Positions 8,221 through 15,901 of a stretch of DNA of 64,000 nucleotides are shown here, piece by piece (position 1 is the first letter of the stretch; every line of letters starts with the position of its first letter). The stretch comes from Bradyrhizobium sp. WSM3983 (GTDB lineage: Bacteria; Pseudomonadota; Alphaproteobacteria; Rhizobiales; Xanthobacteraceae), in assembly GCF_000473045.1 (NCBI RefSeq), contig NZ_AXAY01000002.1:62001-126000 (forward strand). The letters are read 5' to 3'. Position numbers and translations under genes: made by a program. The notes under the pieces are model-generated. The model was not told where the DNA came from, did no database searches, and saw nothing but the letters and a program-made list of their open reading frames with translations.

Positions 8221-9368
8221 AGCTGAGTTCGCAAGGCCATCTCCGCCAGCACCATCGGCTGCCGTACCCCATACATCAACGACCGCCACAGCCATTCGAG
8301 CGGGCCGTAGCGGTAGTGGCGCAGCCACCATTTGCTGAAGCGCAACTGTCCGGCATAGACGATGATGCCGATGGCGAGGGCCGGGGTGATGCCGAGCCGG
8401 CCGAACAGGCCAAGGCCGTAGCCGTAAAAGATCCAACCGAAGATAATGGATTGTGCGACGTAGTTGGTGAAGGCCATCCGGCCGAGCGGCGCGGCCCAGC
8501 CAAGCAACTTCTTGCCGCGCTCGAAATGGGCGATGCCGAGGATGCCGGCACCATAGCCCAGCGCGAGCAGGATGGTGCCGAGCGGCTCGCTGCCGCGATA
8601 AAGCAAGGCTGCACCGAGGCCGATGGCGGGAATCGCGATGGCGAACAGGGCGCGGACATTCTGCAGAATGCCGCTGCGCCAGGCCAGCGCGCCGACGAGA
8701 AACAACCCGATCGTGCGCAGGAAGACGAACGCGTGCAGGGAGGCGATGAGGGGAATTTCGCGGAAGCGAAACGCCAGCACGTCGAGGAAGCCGCCCGTCG
8801 CATAGATGCGATTGGCATCCATGACGTCCTGCCAGATCGCGGCCCTGCTCGGAAACAATCCGGCCGGCGGAAAGGCCTGCATGGCCAGATACAGCGCGAG
8901 AGACACCAGCGCGGCAAGCGTCAGCAGCCAGCGCGGACCAAACAGCAACGGCAGCACGATGAATCCGGCCAGCGCATATTCGGTGAGGATATCGCCGTTC
9001 CAGATCAGGCACAGATGAATGATGCCGAACACCAGCAGAACGGCGAGCCGGCGCACGAGCAGCACAGTGCGGCGCTCGCTGGTCGCGAGCCGGTCGAACT
9101 GAATGGCAAGGCCTGCGCCGAACAGCAGCGAAAACAGCGCGAACGCCTTGAGTTCGACGGCCTGGGTCAGGATCGCTTCAATGGCGCGATCGACCGGCGA
9201 CGCCAGCATCCGGGGACCCAGAAACTGGTCGAAGATCGAAACGCGAAATTCCATGACGATGTTGATGGCCATGACGCCGAACAGGGCGATGCCCCGCAGC
9301 ACGTCGATGGCGTCGATCCGCTCCGAGGAGGGCGTCGGCCTGGGGATTACGGCGCTATCGGAGGTCAT
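8181..9368 (-). CDS. DUF418 family inner-membrane protein
   Basis: A 395-residue multi-spanning protein with the DUF418 pattern: IDAIDVLRGIALFGVMAINI at the start, then FALFSLLFGAGLAIQ, about ten hydrophobic segments, and a C-terminal GPLEWLWRSLMYGVRQPM block. Function unknown; related to acyltransferase-like YeiB proteins. ATG 9368 (MTSDSAVIP) is preferred; an upstream in-frame ATG adds 25 residues of unlikely sequence. Odd feature: family members normally end soon after RQPM, but here about 23 more residues are encoded by the palindromic repeat at 8089-8220. Confidence 0.85.
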   Translation of the reverse strand: MTSDSAVIPRPTPSSERIDAIDVLRGIALFGVMAINIVMEFRVSIFDQFLGPRMLASPVDRAIEAILTQAVELKAFALFSLLFGAGLAIQFDRLATSERRTVLLVRRLAVLLVFGIIHLCLIWNGDILTEYALAGFIVLPLLFGPRWLLTLAALVSLALYLAMQAFPPAGLFPSRAAIWQDVMDANRIYATGGFLDVLAFRFREIPLIASLHAFVFLRTIGLFLVGALAWRSGILQNVRALFAIAIPAIGLGAALLYRGSEPLGTILLALGYGAGILGIAHFERGKKLLGWAAPLGRMAFTNYVAQSIIFGWIFYGYGLGLFGRLGITPALAIGIIVYAGQLRFSKWWLRHYRYGPLEWLWRSLMYGVRQPMVLAEMALRTQLSSRTSEAQIRDP

Positions 9369-9450
9369 CGCGGTCTGAATTCCGTCGTAGCCGGGCGGCG
9401 AGATGCCGCCACATTCTACGTCATTGCGAGCGGGCGCATCCACAATCCCG

Positions 9451-9566
9451 CTGTCATGCCCCGGCTTGATCGGGGCATCCCAGTACGCCGCGGCGGATGT
9501 GGCGAGAGCGAGTTCTCTAACGCTGGCCTCTGGAATACCTGGATCGCCCAGCCGGGCGATGACACC
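9451..9566. repeat. palindromic intergenic repeat, 'agtacgccgcgg' class
   Basis: Starts tgtcatgccccggcttgatc and ends cagccgggcgatgacacc, with agtacgccgcggc inside. Members of this class also occur at 11051-11160, 48793-48895 and 51747-51847. It lies just downstream of the malonyl-CoA decarboxylase gene and could act as its transcript end. Confidence 0.85.
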
Positions 9567-9576
9567 GATGTTGTCG

Positions 9577-10929
9577 CTACGACAGCCGCATATCCAGCAA
9601 CCGTCGCCCTTCGCCCTTCAAGAGCTTCTTCACCGCGCTGGACGCCACGACCTCGCCGTCATTGGCGTAGGCTTCGTGGTTCTTCTCGATGTCGTCGAGG
9701 CGGTAGAGGTAGTTCACCATCACGCCGGCGGACTCGCGCAGACCCTTCGGCGAGAGGTCGCCGAGCCAGTTGATGCGCTCCAGCCGGGCGCCGTTGCCGA
9801 GATGGAAGCGGGCGACGGAATCGATCAGGCGGCCCTTCGACGTGCGCGCCCTTAGGAAGTAGTGCGCGGCGAGCGGTTCGATCAGGCTGCGCAGCTGCGC
9901 GGTCGTCTCGGGATTCTCGTACCATTTGGGATCGTCGAGGCGCTTGAGGATCTCGCGGTCCTCGTCCGACAGCGGCAGATCCTTGTCCTGCTTCAGCCAT
10001 GGCATGAAGCCCGGCACCGGCGACAGCGTCACGAAGGTGTCGAGCTTCGGCGTCTCGCGGCGGAGCTCCTCGACCACCTGCTTGATCAGGAAGCTGCCGA
10101 AGGAGATGCCGCCAAGCCCACGCTGGGTGTTGGAGATCGAATAGAACACGGCGGTGCGCGCCTTCTCGATGGGAAGGTACTGGCGATCGACGGCGAGCAG
10201 CGGCGCGATCGCGCCCGGAATGGTTTCGGTCAGCGCCACCTCGACGAAGATCAAGGGTTCGTCGACCATCGCGGGATGGAAGAACGCGTAGCAGCGGCGG
10301 TCGACCGGATCGATGCGGCGGCGCAGATCGTCCCAGTCGCTGATCTCGTGCACGGCTTCATAGCGGATGATCTTTTCGAGGATGTTGGCCGGGGTCGACC
10401 AGTCAATCCGGCGCAGCACGAGAAACCCCCTGTTGAACCATGAAGAGAGAAGATGCGAGACGTCTCGGTCGAGCGCGGCGAAGTCGGTGTGTCCGTTCAT
10501 CATGCCCAACAGATCGGCGCGCATGGCGACGAGGTCGCCGGTGCCGCCCGGCGCGCGGTTGAGACGGCGGATCAGCTCCTGCCGCCGCGGTTCCGAGGCG
10601 AAATGCAGCGAGCTTGCGTCCTCGTCGCTCGGCTCGGCGCGCCATTTCTCGATCGCCTTGGATAGCCGTTCCCGATCCGGACCGAAATCGCGCACCAGTC
10701 CTTCGAAGAAGGCGCGCCGTCCTGCCGCATCCAACTCCTGGTAGATGTCGAGCACTTCGCGCGCCATGGCGGTGCCGGAGGCCTCGCCCCGACCCGACAG
10801 CAGCGCGCCACAGAGCTCGATCAGCCCCTCGGCATCCTGCCTGGTGTCAGCGGAATCCCGCCGGCGCAGCAGCGTGCGGCCGCGCTCGGAAATTGTGGCG
10901 AGCAGGTCAGAGAAGAAGGCATTGGCCAT
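9577..10929 (-). CDS. malonyl-CoA decarboxylase
   Basis: Decarboxylates malonyl-CoA to acetyl-CoA; in rhizobia it serves malonate use and keeps malonyl-CoA low. The 450-residue product matches the MCD family over its length: a helical N-terminal half (EVLDIYQELDAAGRRAFFEGL) and a GNAT-fold C-terminal half with ISNTQRGLGGISFGSFLIK, TLSPVPGFMPWL and the catalytic-His region FHLGNGARLERINWLGD. No malonate transporter or malonyl-CoA synthetase is adjacent, so it is a solitary gene, bounded by repeats on both sides. Confidence 0.93.
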   Translation of the reverse strand: MANAFFSDLLATISERGRTLLRRRDSADTRQDAEGLIELCGALLSGRGEASGTAMAREVLDIYQELDAAGRRAFFEGLVRDFGPDRERLSKAIEKWRAEPSDEDASSLHFASEPRRQELIRRLNRAPGGTGDLVAMRADLLGMMNGHTDFAALDRDVSHLLSSWFNRGFLVLRRIDWSTPANILEKIIRYEAVHEISDWDDLRRRIDPVDRRCYAFFHPAMVDEPLIFVEVALTETIPGAIAPLLAVDRQYLPIEKARTAVFYSISNTQRGLGGISFGSFLIKQVVEELRRETPKLDTFVTLSPVPGFMPWLKQDKDLPLSDEDREILKRLDDPKWYENPETTAQLRSLIEPLAAHYFLRARTSKGRLIDSVARFHLGNGARLERINWLGDLSPKGLRESAGVMVNYLYRLDDIEKNHEAYANDGEVVASSAVKKLLKGEGRRLLDMRLS

Positions 10930-11050
10930 TTGGCTTTTCGAATCCGGGTTTGTGCAATGCGGAAGCTTACATGGGATTTAGGCGAAAGCCGATCACAATC
11001 AAGCAGGCGAATTTGGCAACTTTAGTTAGGCCATGCGCCTCACGGTACAC

Positions 11051-11160
11051 TGTCATGCTCCGGCTTGACCGGGGCATCCAGTACGCCGCGGCGTCTCGGT
11101 TCTAGCCGCGCCGTCTCGGCGTACTGGATCGCCCGGTCAAGCAAGGCCGGGCGATGACAC
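11051..11160. repeat. palindromic intergenic repeat, 'agtacgccgcgg' class
   Basis: Arms tgtcatgctccggcttgacc and aagcaaggccgggcgatgac enclose two mirrored copies of the agtacgcc / ggcgtact block. It lies between the malonyl-CoA decarboxylase promoter side and the 3' end of the AraC gene. Confidence 0.88.
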
Positions 11161-11177
11161 GGAGAGCGGAGCAACAG

Positions 11178-11987
11178 CTACACCTTCCCCGCAAACTCCG
11201 TCGGCGTCCGTCCCGTCACCTGACGGAAGGCCGCCGAAAAAGCCGGCACGCTGGCGTAGCCGAGCTGCGTCGCAAGCTGCTTCACCGAGACGCTCGCATC
11301 CGTCGACAACCGCTGGATCGCCGCCGCAATCCTCGCGCGCTGGCACCAGCTCTTGAAGGTCAGTTGTGTCTCTGTCGAGAACAGCCGCGACAGCGTACGC
11401 GCGGAGGTTCCGACCTCGCGTGCCAGCGTGTCGATATCGTGTAGCCCAGTGGGATCGTCGAGCACGATCATGGCGGCGCGCCGGCAGCGCGGCTCGTGCG
11501 GCAGCGGCACGAAGGTCGCGGAATCCTCGGCCTCGTGCAGCTCCAGCATCACCAGGCGGACCAGCAGCTCGGTGCGTTCCTCGGTGTTGCGCGCGTCGAA
11601 CAAAGCGAGGATCGCCTGATTGAGCAGCGGCGACACCCGCACCACGAACTCCTTGGTCAGTCCCTCGTAGCGCTGCTCGCGCTTCAGCCAGGCGAGGTCG
11701 AAATACAGCGTGCGCATCTCGATGTCGGCAAGCAGATCGAGGGCATGCTCGAGCCCGGCCGGCACCCAGACCGCCCGGTCCGGCGGCACCAGCCACCGTC
11801 CCCCCGGCGTCGTCACCTGCATCGTGCCCTTCGCGGCATAGACCAGCTGCGCCTCGCGGTGCATGTGCGGGTCGAGCCGCATGCCCTTCGGATAATCGCG
11901 CGCGACCAAATGCACGCCCGCGGTGGAGCGGTGGTTGCCCCGGACCTCCCTCAGGATTGGCGTTTCGACGACAGTCATTGGCAGCAT
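11178..11987 (-). CDS. AraC family transcriptional regulator, cupin plus HTH (NimR-like)
   Basis: A 269-residue regulator with an N-terminal cupin sensor (DPHMHREAQLVYAAKGTMQVTTPGG) and a C-terminal double helix-turn-helix (ARTLSRLFSTETQLTFKSW and VKQLATQLGYASVPAFSAAFRQVTGRTP). Arrangement and neighbour resemble the NimR/NimT pair, in which the regulator controls a divergent MFS exporter. The start could be Met1 at 11987 or Met4 at 11978; neither has a strong ribosome site. The 50-base divergent gap to the MFS gene would hold the shared control region. Confidence 0.88.
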   Translation of the reverse strand: MLPMTVVETPILREVRGNHRSTAGVHLVARDYPKGMRLDPHMHREAQLVYAAKGTMQVTTPGGRWLVPPDRAVWVPAGLEHALDLLADIEMRTLYFDLAWLKREQRYEGLTKEFVVRVSPLLNQAILALFDARNTEERTELLVRLVMLELHEAEDSATFVPLPHEPRCRRAAMIVLDDPTGLHDIDTLAREVGTSARTLSRLFSTETQLTFKSWCQRARIAAAIQRLSTDASVSVKQLATQLGYASVPAFSAAFRQVTGRTPTEFAGKV

Positions 11988-12037
11988 CCCGTCATGGCCA
12001 AGACATATAACTCATTTCGGAGCAGGAGAGGATTCGT

Positions 12038-13210
12038 ATGAACAGCCCCAGCCGGGTCATCAGTTTCGTCAACGCAGGCCATTTCATCGACCATTATGCG
12101 ATGCTGATCTTCGCCGCCGCGGTGATCATCATGGGGCCGGCGCTCGGCATGGCCTATTCGGAACTGCTTCCCTACGCGACCCCGGGGTTCATCGCCTTCG
12201 GCGCCGGCTCGCTGCTCACCGGCTGGTTAGGGGACCGCTGGAGCCGCCGCCACATGATGCTGATCTTCTTCGTCGGCATCGGCCTTGCCATGATCTCGGT
12301 CGGCTTCGTGCAGACACAGGTCGAGCTCGGCGCGGCGCTGTTTGCGATCGGCGTCTTCGCCTCGATCTATCACCCCGTCGGCACCGCGATGATCGTGTCC
12401 TATGCCGACCGGCTCGGCCGCGAGATGGGCATCAACGGCGTCTGGGGCAATCTCGGCGTTGCCTCGTCGGCGCTGGTCACGGGCGTGATCGGCCAGTATC
12501 TCGGCTGGCGTTTCGCCTTCATCGTCCCCGGCATCGTCACCATCCTGATCGGCATCGCGTTTGCGATGCTGGTCGTGCATGAGGACCGCAAGGGCTCGAA
12601 GCAGGCGGCGGCACAGGCGCGCGTCGCCAAGCAGGACATGTGGCGCGTGGTGCTGTCGCTTCTGATCGTCGTGATCGCGATCTCCACGACGTTCAACGCC
12701 GTCACTGTCGCGCTACCGAAGTTGTTTGCGGAGCGGCTCGCGGACCTGACGAAGAGCCCGGCGCTGCTCGGCGTCATCGCGGCCTGCGTCTACGTGTTCG
12801 GCGCGATGACGCAGTACACGATCGGCCGGCTGCTCGACCGCTATTCGCTGAAGACGGTGGCGCTGCCGCTGTCCTTCATGCTGGCGCCGTTCCTCTATCT
12901 CGCCGCGAGCCTGAGCAATTTGCCGCTGATATTGGTCTCGATCGGCATCGTCATGGGCGCGTTCGGGCAGGTCACGGTCAACGACGCCATGGTCGGAAAA
13001 TACACCAGCGAGGAATGGCGCTCGCGGGCCTATGCGGTGCGCTATTTCATCGGCTTCACCGCGGCCGGCGCGTCAGTGGGCCTGGTCGCCTGGCTCTACG
13101 AGCAGGGCGGCTTCGTCACCATGCTGCACGCATTTGCTGCGCTCTGCCTGCTGGCGATTGCGGCAGCGATCATCCTGCCGCGCGAGATCAGGACGCTGGC
13201 GGCGGCGTGA
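12038..13210 (+). CDS. MFS transporter
   Basis: Inner-membrane transporter of 390 residues with twelve predicted spans and the MFS loop-2/3 motif GWLGDRWSRRHMM. The helix 4-5 region GVFASIYHPVGTAMIVSYADRLGREMGINGVWGNLG resembles the fosmidomycin-resistance/cyanate type of exporters. It is divergent from the AraC regulator, which probably controls it. Ribosome site GGAGAGGA lies just before the ATG. Substrate unknown. Confidence 0.88.
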   Translation: MNSPSRVISFVNAGHFIDHYAMLIFAAAVIIMGPALGMAYSELLPYATPGFIAFGAGSLLTGWLGDRWSRRHMMLIFFVGIGLAMISVGFVQTQVELGAALFAIGVFASIYHPVGTAMIVSYADRLGREMGINGVWGNLGVASSALVTGVIGQYLGWRFAFIVPGIVTILIGIAFAMLVVHEDRKGSKQAAAQARVAKQDMWRVVLSLLIVVIAISTTFNAVTVALPKLFAERLADLTKSPALLGVIAACVYVFGAMTQYTIGRLLDRYSLKTVALPLSFMLAPFLYLAASLSNLPLILVSIGIVMGAFGQVTVNDAMVGKYTSEEWRSRAYAVRYFIGFTAAGASVGLVAWLYEQGGFVTMLHAFAALCLLAIAAAIILPREIRTLAAA

Positions 13211-13216
13211 GCTATC

Positions 13217-13352
13217 GTGTCCCGGACAAGCTGCAACGCGTGAACGTTGCGGCGCAGAGCCGGGACCCAGGGGCTGCGAATTCCCGTTTCGCATGGGCCC
13301 CGGCTCTGCAGCGCACCGCCGAAGTGACGCTGCGCTGCGTCCGGGGCACGAG
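13217..13352. repeat. palindromic intergenic repeat, 'cccggac / gtccggg' class
   Basis: Begins tgtcccggacaagctgcaac and ends cgctgcgtccggggcacgag, with ggacccaggg in the centre. It is related in pattern to 8089-8220. Confidence 0.8.
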
Positions 13353-13420
13353 CGAGGCGTAACGCCGGAGAGGCGGGGGGGACGTCGTACCGCGTCGCGC
13401 ACACCCTCCATGATGCCATC

Positions 13421-13530
13421 ATGCCGGTGTTTTGCCCGACGGAGCAAGTTATTTCGGTAAGACCGAAATTTCTCAAGCTTTTTCGACCTGATCTCTACTG
13501 CGCATGGGGTTGTTTTCGACTTTCGCCCCT
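13421..13530. repeat. intergenic repeat containing 'gttttgcccgacgg' and an ATTTCGGT hairpin
   Basis: Holds gtgttttgcccgacggagc, then the inverted repeat ATTTCGGT aag ACCGAAAT at 13451-13469. A relative with gtcgggcaaaacacc and accgaaattcgg lies near 48190-48255 in the opposite sense. With the preceding repeat this fills most of the 423-base gap before the antiporter; no gene is visible there. Confidence 0.6.
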
Positions 13531-13633
13531 TAACCCGCCGCGCGAGCCGGGAACCCGCTCCACCTTCCGCGGGTTCTATCCGCTGTGGCCCCGGTACCTT
13601 GCCGGGACCCGGTGAAGGGGGAAAGACACCTGC

Positions 13634-15901
13634 ATGCAGTGGAGCCTGCTCCGACCGGTCGGCCTTGTCCCCGCGGCGCTTGTCCTCACCACCATTGCGG
13701 CCAGCGCCGAGGGCGGCAAATCGGCAGGTCCGTCCGAATTCCTGCTGGTGGCGCAGATCGTGCTGCTGATCGCGGTGGGGCGCGGCCTCGGCGAAATCAT
13801 GCAGCGGATCGGCCAACCCTCGGTGATCGGCGAATTGCTCGCCGGCATTTTGCTCGGGCCGTCGCTGTTCGGCTGGATCTGGCCGGAGGCGCAGCACGCG
13901 ATCTTCCCGAAGACGCCCGAGCAGAAGGCGATGATCGACGGCATCGCCCAGTTCGGCATTCTGCTGCTGCTCTTGCTCACCGGCATGGAGACCGACCTCA
14001 AGCTGGTCAGGAAGGTCGGCAAAGCCGCGATCGCGATCTCGATCGCCGGCATTTTGGTGCCCTTCGCCTGCGGCTTTGCACTTGGCGAGTTTCTGCCGGA
14101 TGCGCTGCTGCCGAAGCCGGAGCAGCGTCTCGTGGCCTCGCTGTTCATGGGCACGGCGCTGTCGATCTCATCGGTGAAGATCGTCGCCGTCGTCGTGCGC
14201 GAGATGAATTTCATGCGCCGCAATGTCGGCCAGATCATCGTCGCGACCGCGGTCATCGACGACACCATCGGCTGGATCATCATCGCCGTGATCTTCAGCC
14301 TGGCCTCGCAGGGCACGCCGGATATTGCCTCGGTGGCGAAGGCCGTGCTGGGCACGCTCGCCTTCCTTGCGGTCAGCTTCACCATCGGTCGGCGGCTGGT
14401 GTTTCAGCTGATCCGCTGGACCAACGACAACCTCGTCAGCACGGCGGCGGTCATAACCGTGATCCTGCTGCTGATGGGCGTCATGGCGCTGATCACCCAC
14501 CTGATCGGCGTCCACACCGTGCTAGGTGCTTTCGTCGCCGGCATCCTGGTCGGGGAGTCCCCGATCCTGACGCGGCAGATCGACGAGCGGTTGCGAGGAT
14601 TGATCTCGAGCTTCTTCATGCCGGTGTTCTTCGGCCTTGCGGGCTTAAGCGCCGATCTCTCGGTGCTGCGCGATCCGAACCTTTTGATGCTCACCGGCCT
14701 CTTGGTCGTGATCGCCAGCGTCGGCAAGTTCGGCGGCGCCTTTGTCGGCGGCACATTGGGCGGCCTGAGCACGCGGGAGTCGCTGGCGCTCGCAAGCGGC
14801 ATGAACGCGCGCGGCTCGACCGAAGTGATCATCGCCACCATCGGCCTGTCCATCGGCGTTCTCAGCCAGAACCTGTTCACGATGATCGTGACCATGGCGA
14901 TCGTGACCACGATGGCGATGCCGCCGATGCTGCGCGGGGCGCTCGCCAGGCTGCCGATGAACAAGGAGGAGAAGGGGCGGCTGGAGCGGGAGGAGTTCGA
15001 GAAGCGCGGCTTTGTCGCCAATCTCGAACGCCCCTTGCTGGCCGTCGACGAAAGCGTCAACGCCACCTTTGCGTCGCACGTTGTCGGCCTGATCGCGGGC
15101 ATGCGCGGCCTGCCGATCACCGTGCTGCATATCGGCGAGCGTGCCAGGGAGCAGGAGAAGACTCCTGACGAGGAGGAGAGCCACGAGGCGGTCGTGAAGA
15201 AGGCGGCCGAAACCGTCTCTGCCAATGCCGACAGCGATGCCGGCAGCGTCGATGTCGTCACCCGTGCGCGGCGCGCGGAGCTCGGCGAGACCATCGCCGA
15301 CGAGGCGCGCAAGGGTTTTGATCTCCTCGTCGTCGGCGTCGACAAGGTCGCGGCCACCAAGGACCTTTTTGATCGAAAGATCGAGGACATCGCCGCAAAA
15401 TTCGACGGCCCGCTCGCGATCGTGGCAGCCAAGGGCAAGCACCTGAAGCAGCCGATGCCGGAGCGACTCAACATCCTCGTTCCGGTCTCCGGCAGCGGCG
15501 TCTCCAAGCGCGGCGCCGAGGTCGCGGTTGCGTTGACGCAGGCCGGATCAGGCTCGCTCCGGGTGATCTATGTCGCGACGACCCGGGACAAGGGCGCGCA
15601 GCGCGGCGCCTCCCGCGGGCTGAGCCAGGAGGCCGGCATCCTCAAGGACGCCAGCGATCTCGCTGCCCGCTACGACGTCGACATCACCACAACGCTGCGC
15701 GTGAACCGGGCGCCGGAGGCTGCGATCCTGCGCGAGATCGACACCACCGATGTCGATCTCGTCGTCATGGGCGTCGACCGCATCCAGGCCGATCACCTCT
15801 CCTTCGGCGGTGTTGCGGATGCCGTGCTCAGGCAGTCGAAAGTCTCGGTGCTGCTGGTGTCGAGCGGCGAGCCGCGGCAGGCTCCGGCGGAGAATGCCTA
15901 G
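13634..15901 (+). CDS. CPA2-type cation:proton antiporter with C-terminal universal-stress-like domains
   Basis: A 755-residue inner-membrane antiporter. Residues about 35-430 carry the Na+/H+ exchanger fold: IGQPSVIGELLAGILLGPSLFG, LLLTGMETDLKLV, the conserved VIDDTIGW Asp pair, and ARGSTEVIIATIG. The tail from about 450 has two Usp-like nucleotide-binding modules (one near PITVLHIGERARE...GFDLLVVGVDK, one near LNILVPVSGSGVSKRGAEVAV...DVDLVVMGVDR). A cleavable-looking N-terminal segment precedes the first span. Such Usp tails are thought to regulate transport. The stop overlaps that of the convergent RND gene (CTAG). Confidence 0.9.
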   Translation: MQWSLLRPVGLVPAALVLTTIAASAEGGKSAGPSEFLLVAQIVLLIAVGRGLGEIMQRIGQPSVIGELLAGILLGPSLFGWIWPEAQHAIFPKTPEQKAMIDGIAQFGILLLLLLTGMETDLKLVRKVGKAAIAISIAGILVPFACGFALGEFLPDALLPKPEQRLVASLFMGTALSISSVKIVAVVVREMNFMRRNVGQIIVATAVIDDTIGWIIIAVIFSLASQGTPDIASVAKAVLGTLAFLAVSFTIGRRLVFQLIRWTNDNLVSTAAVITVILLLMGVMALITHLIGVHTVLGAFVAGILVGESPILTRQIDERLRGLISSFFMPVFFGLAGLSADLSVLRDPNLLMLTGLLVVIASVGKFGGAFVGGTLGGLSTRESLALASGMNARGSTEVIIATIGLSIGVLSQNLFTMIVTMAIVTTMAMPPMLRGALARLPMNKEEKGRLEREEFEKRGFVANLERPLLAVDESVNATFASHVVGLIAGMRGLPITVLHIGERAREQEKTPDEEESHEAVVKKAAETVSANADSDAGSVDVVTRARRAELGETIADEARKGFDLLVVGVDKVAATKDLFDRKIEDIAAKFDGPLAIVAAKGKHLKQPMPERLNILVPVSGSGVSKRGAEVAVALTQAGSGSLRVIYVATTRDKGAQRGASRGLSQEAGILKDASDLAARYDVDITTTLRVNRAPEAAILREIDTTDVDLVVMGVDRIQADHLSFGGVADAVLRQSKVSVLLVSSGEPRQAPAENA

